DNA of 64,000 nt from Scolanthus callimorphus (GCA_033964015.1 CM066914.1:12453831-12517830), one strand, 5' to 3'. Counted from the first letter of the stretch, positions 36,701 through 43,648 are shown. Notes: generated from the letters alone by a model not told the origin. A program made the numbers and translations.

Positions 36701-39700
36701 CATAATGACTTTAAATTATTCTTAATATCTTTTTAATATATTTTAAATATCTTATATATGATAGATAAGTAAATTTCGTAAAGCGCTTGTTTGGATCTGT
36801 GGAGAAAGGCGCTATATAAATCTCTGTTATTATTATTATTATTATTAAATACACGTAGTGGTAGATCAGACTTTAGAGCGGATATCAGCAAGTCGTACTT
36901 ATTTAGCAAGTCATACTTATTTCGCCCCCTCATCGGTCATTCTGTGTCGCTGTTGCCCATCTCACGCCCATTTCGCAGATTTATAGATTGGTTGCATCAG
37001 AAGTGTCCATTTGTTCTTTTCAGATCCCTACAGTCAGATTATTACCGCATCCTGGACTCGCGGTAAGGCCAGGTCCGTCAGTGTTATTAGTCTTGGTGAA
37101 CCGCGACAAATGACCGCAGCCGTGGTCGCGATACGCCGCGGTATGGACGCAGGATCGTGGGTGGTGCTCAAGAATGCGCATCTCGTCCTAGAGTGGACGC
37201 CCGAGTTCTTGGAACTCATCAACGTGAGTATGGCCGTTGTCACGCCGCACAACGACGCACAAACCATTTCTTGGAATCCGCGATTCGAATTCATCATGAG
37301 CATAGAACTGGGGTAAAACATTTGTCAAGTCATTACAATACAGGAAAGTGTAGTATAATCTATTCGAACACAGAGGTAAGATTTACAAAAACGCCGCTCA
37401 AACTCAATTTTGATAGATCAAGCGTCACCCAAACTTCATGTGTGATTTTACTCTCCACATTTTGAAATGCCGCAAGAAGCCCACAATAGCGAATATGCAC
37501 CAAAGTTAACCCACACTATCGGGTAGACAAAATAGACATAAACTCTCTGTTGCAGATCATGACGAGTTCTGATCCAGTAGAAGAGGAAGTCGAGTTAGAT
37601 GTGAATTCTACTAAGGAGACCGCCTCCAAAACAAGTGGCCTCAACGCACCCGCTCCAGTCCACCCGCATTTCCGGTTATGGATTGTAACCCGTGCAGGGG
37701 AGGGGACGCCGCTGCCATATGTTCTGATACAGCGCGGGCTGAAGTTGGCTTGTGACGACAAGAGTACGTTCCGTGGGAGTGTGGAGAGAGCGTGTGATGA
37801 GTCTGCAGATAGTTTGGTCAGCTGGTCTCCCTCTTCTAACAGACGGGATAAGGACAACGCTACCATTAAGGTACTAAACCATTCCTAGCACGAATCGCCA
37901 ATCAAGGCATTTCTATCGATGTGATATATCACGCGGAGTGCATATTGTATTTTCAGAGCCCAGTGCCTCTACCGGCGTTGTACGCCCTCTCCTTGTTACA
38001 CTCCACTCTTCACCATCGCCGTAGATTTGGTAGAACAGCCTTCACACAGCCATATCACTGGTGAGGAACATACACTGAATTAGTGTCTCTTGAAAATGAT
38101 CAGGGTCTTTGTGTCTTCATCGTATTTGTCTTGTTTAGTGATCATCGAGGGCAGACTGTGACGTCACTATCATTAACATCACTCCCATAACTATTGCATG
38201 CTCATTATCATCATTAACCGCTTCTCAGCCACAAACGTTTGAATTGATTGAACTATAAAAGTACATATAAAAGTGTCAACGAAAATTATAAAGAAGCATT
38301 TCCGTCCTAATTATGTTAATCAAGAACCAAAACAGCCTCCACTTATCATTATCTTCTTTGGCCAAATAAGACTTAGACAAAGTGCCGCCATCTTCTATGA
38401 TCTTTGGCAGCTTATCAAATCTCGCCTGTTGTTAGAATTCGTCAAACTCCTCATCGTGGTGAACCTGTTTGCCCTGGCTTACAGGTGGTGTCCAACGCTG
38501 TGCCACCCTACAGAGCCATTATTATGTATATTTTCAAAGCACGCGTCACAGTATAACAATAGTTGACAAGCTAAGGCCAAGTGCCTTATTTTCTCGCTAG
38601 GTCATTTACCGATCTGCGAGCTGGAGTCGACTTCCTGCGTCATCTATCCCGCGCATGCTTAGTATCATCAGACAGAGTACCGCTGACATCCCAAACGTTA
38701 GAGCGCGGGCTCGCAGTTGTGGCGTATGCCGGTCACGTGACTGACAGACTTGACTGGCAAGCAGTCATGTCCATCGCAGAAACTACATGCGCACCAGGAT
38801 ATATTAAGGTAAGATTATTGTTGAAAGTCATATATGATTTATTTGCTGGCTATATAATGACGATAGTAACCCTGCCGTGTTATGCCTGACCAGACACTCG
38901 CGGGCGTGGCTCAGGGCGAAGACGAGGCGGTAGACACCTATCTACAGAATCTTCCTGAGGATCTGTCTCTTCGACAACTCGGCCTAACGGATTCTACTGC
39001 AGCACAGAGTCGTCTCCACAACAGCAGGTCAGTATGGAGGCTACTATTTGACATTATCTCTGCTTTTATTGACGACACAGGGCTCCACATTGCGATTTAG
39101 GGTTTGGCGAGTAAAAATTTCAAACAAGTCGCCAAATGGGGACTGTAAGTTTTTAAAAAATGACCTTCACAAATGAGTTGTCAGCAGCATAGACCTCTTA
39201 CCACCGTATACAAATTGTCCATTTCAAATCATGTGATTTTCATCTTTTGAAATGGTCCCATATCCACGTGAAAATGCAGAAAAAATTCAGGAGTATAAAT
39301 GATTTTTCTTCATGTAAACATCACGTGGTTTGCAATGAACAATTTGCATACGTAGGTAAAGAGGTCTATTCGGGAGAAGAAGGTGGCGACCAGATTTCTA
39401 TTATGGCGACCAAACTGCGCTATTTGGTGAGGCGCCCGATGCGCATTTCAGGAAAGGGAAATGCGCGGCGCCGATAGCACCTCTCGAGAAATGTTTATGT
39501 TGGTCCATGCGACAGACATCTCTCGTTATCGGCAAGCTGTAAAATTATCGTCTTCAGAACTCGCTTTTACTCACGACAAACGCGGCGCGTTGAATCCTTG
39601 CCGTTCGCTACTAATATTGATGTCTTAGTTCATAGAAACTTTTGTTTATTATTTTCTTGATCTGATAGTCTAGCCCCATTAATTATGAGGGGACTGTACC

Positions 39701-41772
39701 AAAAGGAAAAACTATTTATTTAGCCCATTTTGCCCAACTTTTCATCCACTGTTTGGTGCATTGACTTTTATCCACTCTTTGGTGCATTGATTAGAAACAT
39801 GTTTAGCAAGTCTCAAGAATCTTGCCTTGACGGGTCTGCTATGGGGACTGTAAAAAAACAGTTTCAATAGCTTACATGCAATCACTCGATTGATATCTGT
39901 TATCAGGAGGTTCAGCACCACGCTGGGACGCACCGTCCATATATCGCTCTCGCCACGATGTCTGGGCAAGTATACGATAATACAACACACACTAGACCTT
40001 ATAACCGAGTACGCTACTGAAATGAATCATGCAATCGAGCCGCCCGCAAACCAAACAAGCGCAGTTTGTTTGTTCCTTATGAGCGAGCTCGAGTATTTCC
40101 GCCAGACGATCAAGGAGGTTCTCTTTGAGATGCGTCTCCTAGCAGACGCGCTCGAGGGTCGCGTGGTGATCACTCCGTTTCTGTACGAGCTTGCGGCGTC
40201 TCTGCTGAGCAGGACGGTGCCGATACATTGGCTGCAGCGTATTCCGGGGGATTCAAGCCTGGCGAGCTGGGTCATGTCCTTGGGAGAGAGAATACGGGCT
40301 ATCGCAGCCTACATTTCCTCTGCACCCCCCGGATCGTACTGTTTGGCTGTCTTTCCACACGCACAGGCGTTCCTCTCTTGTGTTCTCATGGACTTTGCGA
40401 CGGATAATTCGAAATCTCCACAGTCTCTGGCCTATAATGTCAAGGTAAATATGTGTTTGATTGTCTGACTGCCTGTCATCTTCCTTGTCTGTCTGTCATC
40501 TGTCTGTCTATCTGTCTGTCATCTGTCTGTCATCTGTCTGTCTGCCTGTCTGTCATCTGTATGTCTGTCATCTGCTTGTCATCTGTCTGTCTGTCATTTG
40601 TCTGTCTGTCTGTCATCTGTGTGTTTGTCTGTCATCTGTGTCTGTCATCTGTCTATCACCTGTCTCTCATCTGTCTGTTTGCCTGTCATCTGTCTGTCTG
40701 TCTGTCATCTGTATGTCTGTCTGTCATCTGCCTGTCATCTGTCTGTCTGTCATCTGTCTGTCATCGAGTGGGTTTTTCAAAAGTATCAAAATTGTACGAG
40801 CCGCAGGCGAGTGTAATTTGAGCTTTTTAAAAAACCCACGAGTGTAAATAAATTCCAAATTGAACGAGAAAAGTCGTATGATTTCCTTTTAATAATACAC
40901 ATGGAAAATTTCTAATAGTCAGTCACAAATCTGCTTACAAACTGAACAACCCCACGCATTTTTCCTTGATTGAAATATGGACCAAAACCTGACAGAATTT
41001 GATCATGAACAAAAACCAAAGTTTCCATAATATAGCTCTATGTTATCAAAATATTTTAGCATTTCAAAAGAAAATTTGCATTTTGTTAACCATTTTTGCA
41101 CTTTGTTACCTTTTTTTGGCACTTTGTTACCTAAAAACTGCACTGCTATCAGCCAATCAGAATCCAGAGATTTTTTCATGTGTATTATTATTATTATCTG
41201 CCTTTATGTCTGTATGTCCAGTCTTTGTTTGTTATTGCTATCTTAGATACTTCATTATGATCCTAAGTGTATCCGGTAATATCCCAAGCTACCAACATTT
41301 CACATTCCAGGTTATGCACGCGGACTTCGTTCCCAGTTCTCCTCCACCAAATGGAATCTACGTCACAGGTTTGGCGCTACGCAATGCAACCTGGGATACG
41401 GAAGGACATTGGTTGTCTGTGGCAACAAGCTACAAGCCTATAAGCCCGCTTCCTGTCACACTCTGGACGCTAACAGACACCGAAGGACGAGCTGTCGACG
41501 AACAAAGTGACAAGGAATGTACACTATATGCGTGCCCTGTACTTGTTAACTCAGCAGAGGGCCAGGCTCCTACTAGCCTTGCTATTCTAGTTTCCACGTG
41601 CCTGTTAGAAACTTCTATAGATCCAGTGCTGCTTAGACAGCAGAAAGTTGCCTGGTCACAGCGTAGTATTCATTGGATGTTTTTTTATCACGCATGGTAC
41701 ATAAAATATCAAAGAAACCATTCAGCTGCAAGTTCGAAGTACCGATTGACTATCATGTTCTTGAAGAGTTGA
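1..41772 (+). CDS. DNHD1: Divergent dynein heavy chain, DNHD1-like (5' end outside window)
   Basis: Large AAA+ motor-type protein: ATP-driven ring, linker and microtubule-binding stalk. About 64 exons with GT-AG borders can be joined, giving roughly 4,500 residues; the first exon is already open at base 3, so the N-terminus lies upstream. Seen: tail and linker blocks, four P-loop positions, a stalk with a microtubule-binding domain, AAA5/6 and a C-terminal domain, in canonical dynein order. AAA1 has GPDGTGKTE but its Walker B reads CFEDAD where active dyneins have CFDEFN; AAA4 lacks a P-loop consensus. Acidic, serine-rich and repeat insertions lie between AAA3 and AAA4 and around AAA5. Family knowledge: DNHD1 is the divergent heavy-chain-like protein needed for animal sperm flagella; assignment here rests on degeneracy and length, so a divergent axonemal DNAH remains possible. 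Two one-base frame breaks (25.73-25.78 kb, 30.49-30.51 kb) and one unresolved junction (19.7-22.8 kb) interrupt the reading frame. Dynein family certain; DNHD1 orthology about 0.6. Confidence 0.9.
536..640 (-). repeat. Dispersed repeat family A, fragment
   Basis: Intronic copy of a family also seen at 4165-4440, 11145-11330 and 39078-39500. Shared words (minus strand) are TGACATTG, then GGGTTTGG..A, then TCGCCAAATGG. This copy is short. The rest of the intron 218-1068 holds the element at 751-1009. Confidence 0.5.
751..1009. mobile_element. Foldback MITE with ~70-bp terminal inverted repeats, TA-flanked
   Basis: The left arm starts TACAGCCGATTGCGTTTGAG (751) and the right arm ends with its reverse complement (to 1009). 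The arms stay complementary for about 70 bp, including TTTGAACGTTTGAAAGTTGC. Outer TA dinucleotides may be a TA target duplication, as in Tc1/mariner-type elements. The interior (~115 bp) has no coding potential. It sits in a dynein intron. Confidence 0.75.
1267..2055. mobile_element. Non-autonomous DNA transposon with TTAA flanks
   Basis: The ends are TTAA plus AGCGGGACTGTCACGGTAC (1267-1289) and its reverse complement plus TTAA (2033-2055). TTAA target sites are typical of the piggyBac superfamily. The ~790-bp element has no transposase ORF. An internal inverted repeat (TCCGGTGTAATAACC at about 1553, complement at about 1663) adds a second hairpin. It fills most of the intron 1244-2182. Confidence 0.7.
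2735..3405. repeat. Degenerate minisatellite, unit about 33-60 bp
   Basis: Many imperfect tandem units built of TCCCATATGGGATTCTGCC and TCTCAGGTGAGGTCCC-like words fill most of the intron 2676-3497. Units contain the palindrome CCCATATGGG. Copies differ by point changes and small deletions, so the array looks old. Confidence 0.8.
4007..8587 (+). CDS. Dynein linker exons (DHC_N2)
   Basis: Exons at 4007-4108, 4493-4690, 5127-5297, 5633-5956, 6040-6120, 6281-6415, 6581-6676, 7075-7206 and 8356-8587. Recognisable linker blocks are [16 protein letters not shown], the PRHW start of the 5633 exon, the [20 protein letters not shown] helix with a following WLYLGNVF, and [20 protein letters not shown] followed by [16 protein letters not shown]. 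The last matches the dynein consensus FPRFYFLS.DELLEIL....NP. The linker is the lever that bends across the AAA ring. A basic, low-complexity piece (GRKKKQSK) interrupts it near 5925-5945. Confidence 0.88.
4165..4440 (-). repeat. Dispersed repeat family A, long copy
   Basis: Read on the minus strand it matches 39078-39500 over most of its length: TGACATTGAGACC, TTTAGGGTTTGGTGGGC, CCAGATTTCTATTATGG, GACCAAACT and CACCTCTCGAAA occur in the same order. There is no coding potential. It occupies most of the intron 4109-4492. Confidence 0.65.
4858..4884. repeat. (ATC)n microsatellite
   Basis: A short run of TCATCATCATC in intron 4691-5126. The rest of that intron shows nothing recognisable. Confidence 0.6.
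5417..5574. repeat. Minisatellite, 12-14 bp unit
   Basis: About 11-12 tandem copies of CATATGATCTGTAA with small variants (ATATGTAA, CTGTGA) in the intron 5298-5632. Confidence 0.85.
7285..8190. repeat. Trinucleotide-rich compound satellite (GAT/GTT/GCT)
   Basis: A 0.9-kb array of GATGATGTTGTTGCTGCTGC-like units with higher-order repeats of about 80-110 bp (blocks containing TGGTGATGCCTGTGATG recur). It lies in the intron 7207-8355. Its threefold base keeps long open frames on both strands, which are artefacts of the repeat. Confidence 0.9.
8787..10508 (+). CDS. Dynein linker end / pre-AAA1 exons
   Basis: Exons at 8787-9002, 9563-9719, 10108-10256 and 10386-10508. All are joined in compatible phases (phase 1, then 2, then 1, then 1). 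The text runs [20 protein letters not shown], then [20 protein letters not shown], then [14 protein letters not shown], then [16 protein letters not shown], matching the consensus order W....E..M...L, yP.Q......i.Wt and D.F.W.sqLR just before AAA1. The donor at 9720 is a weaker gtcagt. Confidence 0.85.
10859..13956 (+). CDS. Dynein AAA1 exons, altered Walker B
   Basis: Exons at 10859-11088, 11447-11707, 12050-12133, 12654-12857, 13005-13142 and 13821-13956. AAA1 opens with [20 protein letters not shown], the diagnostic dynein entry motif. Walker A is GPDGTGKTE (about 11041-11067). Walker B is VCFEDADLV (about 11546-11572); active dyneins have GCFDEFNRI, so the Asp-Glu pair is replaced by Glu-Asp. 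The sensor region reads [19 protein letters not shown], then [20 protein letters not shown] and [16 protein letters not shown], all close to consensus. A polar insertion (exon 12050-12133) sits before the sensor. Known: AAA1 is the main ATPase of dynein. Inferred: ATP binding is probably kept, hydrolysis is doubtful. Confidence 0.88.
11145..11330 (+). repeat. Dispersed repeat family A copy
   Basis: The plus-strand copy starts CAGGGCCCGACATTACAACC, then TTGGGTTTGGCGAGGCCAAA and GTAGGTTTTTAAAAATTGC, in the same order as the copy at 39078. It lies in the intron 11089-11446. Confidence 0.6.
13191..13357. repeat. (TTCCCC)n hexanucleotide array
   Basis: About 27 nearly perfect TTCCCC units, with a few pentamer/hexamer irregularities at the right end, directly after the donor of exon 13005-13142. 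The minus strand is (GGGGAA)n, which has G-quadruplex potential. Confidence 0.95.
13437..13684. repeat. Hairpin-forming 63-bp tandem repeats with inverted end
   Basis: Three tandem units each hold GGACACATGT..ACATTTGTGTCC, self-complementary through GGACACA/TGTGTCC. A fourth, inverted piece (ACATGTGTCCTAGTTTAGCC, to 13684) is the reverse complement of the unit edge GGCTAAACTAGGACACATGT, so the block has inverted termini. It may be a small foldback element with internal duplications. It lies in the intron 13143-13820. Confidence 0.7.
14035..14438. mobile_element. Long foldback element (~400 bp) with inverted arms
   Basis: The left end ATAGACCCTTATCACGTTAA pairs with the right end TTAGCGTGATAAGGGTCTAT. 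Complementarity continues inward (ATAGTTATCAGG with CCGATAACTAT; ACATCCGTATTAG with CTAATACGGATGT; GCAAAGTTTGG with CCAAACTTTGC), so nearly the whole element can fold. TA flanks are possible. There is no ORF. It lies in the intron 13957-14521. Confidence 0.75.
14522..17124 (+). CDS. Dynein AAA2 exons
   Basis: Exons at 14522-14781, 15312-15593, 15703-15985, 16223-16388, 16466-16828 and 16935-17124. Walker A is GGAGSGKST (about 15363-15389) after [12 protein letters not shown]. Walker B region is [20 protein letters not shown] (about 15871-15930), nearly the dynein consensus, followed by [21 protein letters not shown]. The exon at 16466-16828 carries a Ser/Arg-rich insertion ([20 protein letters not shown]) before [13 protein letters not shown], which normally marks the path to AAA3. 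AAA2 usually binds but does not hydrolyse ATP. Phases agree throughout. Confidence 0.87.
16107..16175. repeat. Imperfect CAT/ATC microsatellite
   Basis: Short runs of CATCATCATCATG and related triplets in intron 15986-16222. Confidence 0.5.
17452..19711 (+). CDS. Dynein AAA3 exons
   Basis: Exons at 17452-17550, 17755-18037, 18645-18910 and 19413-19711. Walker A is GESGSGKSA (about 17515-17541); Walker B is LFFLDDLHY (about 17948-17974), keeping the Asp pair of canonical AAA3. [20 protein letters not shown] matches the AAA3 sensor region, and [16 protein letters not shown] corresponds to FNLRDLSRVFQGM. The last exon ends in an Arg/Lys/Glu-rich insertion ([22 protein letters not shown]) and stops at donor AAGAG|GTAACT in phase 2. 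That exon end is the founder of the tandem array that follows. Confidence 0.85.
19288..19390. repeat. Two tandem copies of a ~53-bp unit
   Basis: CTGTCCAATGTAACAGATGT followed by GCAAGTACCACCCGCTTTGG occurs twice in a row just before the acceptor of exon 19413. The rest of intron 18911-19412 shows nothing more than a GGGCGATCGCCC-type hairpin near 19080. Confidence 0.75.
19630..22375. repeat. Exon-derived tandem array, 105-bp and 53-bp units
   Basis: About 20 copies of a 105-bp unit and about 10 copies of a 53-bp deletion form, the first copy being the 3' end of coding exon 19413-19711. Each long unit repeats exon text (GAGCTATGGGGATGTGACGG, CCAAGGATCCCAAGAAAGGG) plus the donor AAGAG|GTAACTTGATA and 25-30 bp of intron (GTGATAGGCAGCGCTAATG). 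The short unit starts GATTCTAAGAAAGGG. Phase variants are GATATGAAG, GATATGTAG and GATACGGAG. The last units (22190-22375) are diverged. Two units carry a one-G deletion (near 20020 and 21965). Confidence 0.95.
22833..23988 (+). CDS. Dynein AAA3-AAA4 junction with acidic repeat insertion
   Basis: Exons at 22833-23045, 23131-23376 and 23684-23988. The first has [20 protein letters not shown], the conserved LiRLW.HE..RVf.DRL motif after AAA3. An in-frame stop at about 22808-22810 forces the acceptor to 22831-22832 or another nearby AG. That acceptor implies phase 1, whereas the preceding recognised exon (ending 19711) leaves phase 2; a missed small exon, a different repeat copy acting as donor, or an indel would explain it. 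The other two exons encode about 184 residues of Glu/Ser/Pro-rich disordered sequence. They include about seven 8-residue repeats of type PTQPEGDT (about 23789-23965). Canonical dyneins lack this block. Confidence 0.7.
23789..23965 (+). repeat. Coding minisatellite, 24-bp unit
   Basis: About seven units of CCTACTCAGCCTGAAGGCGA plus four bases within exon 23684-23988, encoding [12 protein letters not shown] repeats with V/E, T/M and P/A changes. Frame is kept because the unit is a multiple of three. Confidence 0.9.
24262..26191 (+). CDS. Dynein AAA4 exons, degenerate P-loop, apparent frameshift
   Basis: Exons at 24262-24588, 24844-24936, 25201-25366 and 25663-26191. Conserved pieces are [23 protein letters not shown] and [11 protein letters not shown]. 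Where canonical AAA4 has GVGGSGRQSL this protein has [11 protein letters not shown] (about 24871-24903), so no working P-loop is visible. The last exon begins in the expected frame ([18 protein letters not shown]) but from about 25775 onward the dynein-like text ([18 protein letters not shown], then [16 protein letters not shown]) lies in another frame. The shift equals one missing base between about 25735 and 25777. It may be a sequence error or a true lesion. Confidence 0.8.
24695..24795. other. Hairpin in intron 24589-24843
   Basis: AATTGACTTTTTCTTGCTCG pairs with CGCGAGAAAAAGAAAGTTGA about 50 bp downstream. It is a short foldback without coding potential. Confidence 0.5.
25428..25566 (-). 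other. tRNA-like sequence / tRNA-derived SINE remnant
   Basis: On the minus strand, TAGCTCAGGGTGCGA resembles a Pol III A box. About 85 bp further, CAGGTTCAAGCCCTG forms a T-arm with a B box. There is no matching acceptor stem, so it is not a functional tRNA. It lies in the intron 25367-25662. Confidence 0.45.
26252..26470. mobile_element. MITE with ~25-bp terminal inverted repeats
   Basis: The left end TCATTCTCGTACCCAGAGCT and the right end AGCTCTGGGTACGAGAATGA are reverse complements. GGCTCG and the gag.ctc words further in extend the pairing. The 219-bp element has no ORF. It lies in the intron 26192-26567. Confidence 0.8.
26568..30026 (+). CDS. Dynein stalk coiled coil and microtubule-binding domain
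   Basis: Exons at 26568-26834, 27164-27309, 27837-28107 and 29904-30026. The first exon is a long charged heptad-type helix (CC1: [19 protein letters not shown] to [12 protein letters not shown]). The next two encode a clearly conserved microtubule-binding domain: [37 protein letters not shown], then [16 protein letters not shown] and [22 protein letters not shown]2 starts at [17 protein letters not shown] and continues in the 29904 exon. Conservation of this tip contrasts with the degenerate ATPase sites and argues that microtubule contact is under selection. The 1.8-kb intron at 28108-29903 holds a paired direct repeat. Confidence 0.9.
28351..28713 (+). repeat. Direct repeat, copy 1 (~363 bp)
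   Basis: Nearly identical to 29204-29587. Both start GATGAAGTGCTCCTAGGCAG and end GCTTCATGGGTTGGGAACAT plus TAA. It contains several GGGATTATCACCCC words. The two copies flank about 490 bp of unrelated AT-rich sequence. Confidence 0.9.
29204..29587 (+). repeat. Direct repeat, copy 2 (with 20-bp internal duplication)
   Basis: Second copy of 28351-28713. It carries an extra tandem GAAGTGCTCCTAGGCAGATC at its left end and single-base additions (CTTGGGGTTAAAATAG). The arrangement resembles a small LTR-type (TRIM) element or a local duplication; no clear TG..CA ends were found. Confidence 0.9.
30408..34952 (+). CDS. Dynein AAA5-AAA6 exons with Ser-rich insertion and apparent frameshift
   Basis: Exons at 30408-30992, 31161-31337, 31573-31709, 31867-31966, 32250-32650, 33005-33130, 33456-33729, 33933-34096, 34404-34502 and 34857-34952. 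Exon 30408 follows the stalk in phase 0 and reads [20 protein letters not shown]. It then needs one extra base near 30500-30512 to continue as [18 protein letters not shown], the conserved GD.Lva.a.i.Y AAA5 entry. Exons 31161-31709 are Ser/Arg then acidic and poorly conserved. Exon 32250 carries [20 protein letters not shown] and [20 protein letters not shown], matching the AAA5/AAA6 consensus. Exons from 33005 give [15 protein letters not shown] and [16 protein letters not shown] (AAA6). Confidence 0.83.
34206..34300 (-). other. tRNA-like sequence with perfect A-box consensus
   Basis: On the minus strand TAGCTGAACGGG (34280-34269) fits TRGCNNARYNGG exactly. GATTCAAATCCC (34222-34211) fits the B box with two changes, 46 bp apart as in real tRNAs, and a T5 run follows directly. 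I could not draw a full cloverleaf, so it is probably a tRNA-derived SINE or decayed tRNA gene. It lies in the intron 34097-34403. Confidence 0.45.
34779..34840. repeat. (AAT/ATT)n microsatellite
   Basis: Runs of AATAATAATAAT and TTATTATTATTAAT just before the acceptor of exon 34857. Confidence 0.7.
35145..35190. repeat. 13-bp direct repeats (GCGTGCGTTATA)
   Basis: Three tandem copies in the intron 34953-35874, 70 bp left of the larger array. Confidence 0.8.
35250..35641. repeat. Minisatellite, 13-bp unit, about 30 copies
   Basis: GATTAGAGCTCGT repeated about 30 times, with only one visible variant (GATTGGAGCTCGT near 35279). Near identity suggests recent expansion or active homogenisation. 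Each unit carries a SacI-type GAGCTC palindrome. Confidence 0.97.
35875..41772 (+). CDS. Dynein AAA6 end and C-terminal domain, stop at 41770-41772
   Basis: Exons at 35875-36046, 37024-37223, 37556-37870, 37957-38060, 38601-38808, 38894-39027, 39907-40444 and 41311-41772, in agreeing phases. Key blocks are [15 protein letters not shown] (consensus G.WV.LqNcHL), [27 protein letters not shown] (consensus Y.fn..Dl), the helical domain of exon 39907, and [16 protein letters not shown] followed by [10 protein letters not shown] in the last exon (consensus gv.v.GL.l.GA.Wd, Y.CPvY.t). The tail after residue ..SQRSIHW differs from the usual WI.RGVALL ending and runs about 30 residues to a TGA. An AATAAA at 41978-41983 fits the end of this transcript. 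Confidence 0.85.
36308..36846 (+). mobile_element. LINE (CR1/L2-like) 3' end fragment
   Basis: 36311-36415 encodes [20 protein letters not shown] followed by [10 protein letters not shown], the typical C-terminal end of CR1/L2-type reverse transcriptase ORFs. The 3' end is AAGGCGCTATATAAATCTCT followed by (TTA)n at 36829-36846, a common tail of such elements. A ~75-bp segment (AAGTCTTCTTTGAAAACAAT..) is tandemly repeated three times inside. It lies in the intron 36047-37023. Confidence 0.75.
39078..39500 (+). repeat. Dispersed repeat family A, longest copy
   Basis: Starts CAGGGCTCCACATTGCGATT TAGGGTTTGGCGAG and ends CACCTCTCGAGAAATG; colinear with the minus-strand copy at 4165-4440. There is no ORF. 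It lies in the intron 39028-39906. Confidence 0.65.
39590..39780 (+). repeat. Dispersed repeat family B copy
   Basis: Shares GCCGTTCGCTAC/CTTTCGCTACGG, CCCCATTAATTATGAGGGGA, ACTATTTATTTAGCCCATTT and CCACTCTTTGG words in order with 44315-44470. Confidence 0.55.
40461..40765. repeat. (CTGT/CATC) compound microsatellite
   Basis: A 0.3-kb run of CTGTCTGTCATCTGTCTGTC with irregular interruptions, starting just after the donor of exon 39907-40444. Open frames here are artefacts. Confidence 0.95.
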
Positions 41773-41977
41773 CCTTGGCTTCCTGTTAGTCCACAGAAAA
41801 CAAGTTTTAAAAAAACGATTCACCGGTTCAGCACTAGTACATTCTTGTACATTTGTAAGTATGTTTCCAAGAATGATTTGTTTAGCTGACCTTTATTGCT
41901 ATAACAATCTTATTCGTACTGTAAATAGGTTTTGAGGTGTTTCCTTGTATATAGGTGTTCAAAATTGACTTGTAAAT

Positions 41978-41983
41978 AATAAA
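41978..41983 (+). promoter_or_regulatory. Polyadenylation signal of the dynein gene
   Basis: AATAAA about 205 bases after the stop codon, in an AT-rich stretch. It is the first perfect hexamer after the stop; a second occurs near 42060. Confidence 0.5.
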
Positions 41984-43400
41984 TAATGTATTTTTGAAAA
42001 TAGAAAAAACTCATTCTGTTACAAGCAATATCCTATTAACCAACTTTTGGTTTAAAAAAATAATAAAACCCTAGTATTAATCTGATAAAGTGGGATTATA
42101 AAAGTTATAAAAATGCCGGGCCGGCGAATAACCAGTTTATCGTTGCCGCACGGGACGATGGTGACCTCATCCTCTTCCTGTCCTCATAGATCTGAGAGGC
42201 GCCGAATGGGAACATGCCTTGCACTTAGCACGCAAACTAGCGCTAACTATCATAATGGCCAAGACAAAGCAGGCTTGTTAAACGTTATTACTTGTGGACG
42301 ACTTAATAACGAGGTACGAACGCCGCAAAGCCCTGAAGGCCTCGGCTAATTATGCGCTCTACCTCAACCATTCATCACATAATGCGACCATAAACGCACG
42401 GTCAACACGCAAACAAATCTGCCGTGTTCTCTGGAGAATTTAATTAATATCATATTAATTGATTCTTTTCGCTTAAACTGTTTTCGGAAAACATAGATAA
42501 AACGCTTGCGCTCTTTATCTGATGAAACGTTCTAGAATGCAAGTTACCCTGGGATGAAGTCTTCGAACATCATTCGTTCTTCGTTCTTGTTCTTAGCTCA
42601 AGAAAGGGTATGTGTTGGAATTAGTGCTATTTGTATCAGATCAGTTACGTTTTTGTGTTCAAATGGGCAATGCTATTCACAGCACGGGGGCATTTTTCCG
42701 TGGAGTCACCCTGACGCCCTACCGAGCGCAGATTATTGTTAGAACTATTGTCCATACGTCGGCCACTTCACAAGTAACATGAAACGAAAGGTTTTCAGCT
42801 CGTGTTGGCTCAAGCTCAGGATTCTTCATGGCCTGTGTGGCCGTCAGATTCTATGTAAGTATCTTGCGTGTCGTGTTTAGCTCAATAAACGTTCGTGGCG
42901 TGAAGTCGCAAACATAGTAATCTTCACTAATAGTTTAATAATGTAGCGCCCTAATTGGCTTGTTATCCTTAACGGACCAAAACAGATCACTCGGCGTTGG
43001 GATAACGGTTCTCCAGCGGGAATCTAATGACCAGTTAGTAGGAGACAGCAGTGCCTTCATGTTAACATCCCAGGGGAGCTATATGTCTGAGAACTGACTC
43101 TAAACCACGTTACAGAAATCAAAACACATTTCCTTGATTTCATTTGTGCCAGCTTCATTAAATGGGTATTAGTAAACATCATATTGGTTCTAGACAATTT
43201 ATTTGGTCAAGCGCTTATTTTTAATTACGCGCGAAACCAATAGACAGACCTCGGTTTTAATAACTGTGATTATTACATTGAGTAGTTATTTGTCTTTTAT
43301 CAGTTGCCCGATCAGCTCAATGGATATGATATCTGAGATATTAACACTTGATTGCTTGATTTCTCGCCAAAAAGGTTAACCACTTCAAAATGGACCACAC
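41984..43400. other. Intergenic, nothing recognised
   Basis: AT-rich sequence with no convincing ORF, repeat or RNA between the dynein 3' end and the 5' region of the homeobox gene. A short ORF at 42113-42349 lacks coding character. Confidence 0.5.
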
Positions 43401-43648
43401 ACGAAATAGAGAAGACCGTCCTTCCACACACCGTCCCTTGACAAGTTTCAGCATCGAGCACCTGTTGGGGTCTGTAAGTGACCCAAGATAATTCACGAGA
43501 ATTCAAGGGAGGTACTATCACAGGCGACCCGGGTACAAGAGAACTCTGGAACTAAACAGCAAGCCTGTACTGTGACCTACGTGCCATCCAGAGAGAAACT
43601 CTTCCCCCGCAACAGACCTGCACTACCGCTTCGCACGCGCCGAGTCAG
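43380..43648 (+). other. Probable 5' UTR / promoter-proximal region of the homeobox gene
   Basis: Non-coding sequence leading to the proposed ATG at 43649. No TATA box or initiator stands out. The call depends only on the exon 1 model. Confidence 0.3.

Noticed and set aside
40453..40847. Cys/Leu/Ser-rich ORFs
   Set aside because: Translations of the CTGT/CATC microsatellite.
42113..42349. 78-codon ORF after the dynein gene
   Set aside because: No domain, no splice or promoter context, shadowed by AT-rich intergenic DNA.
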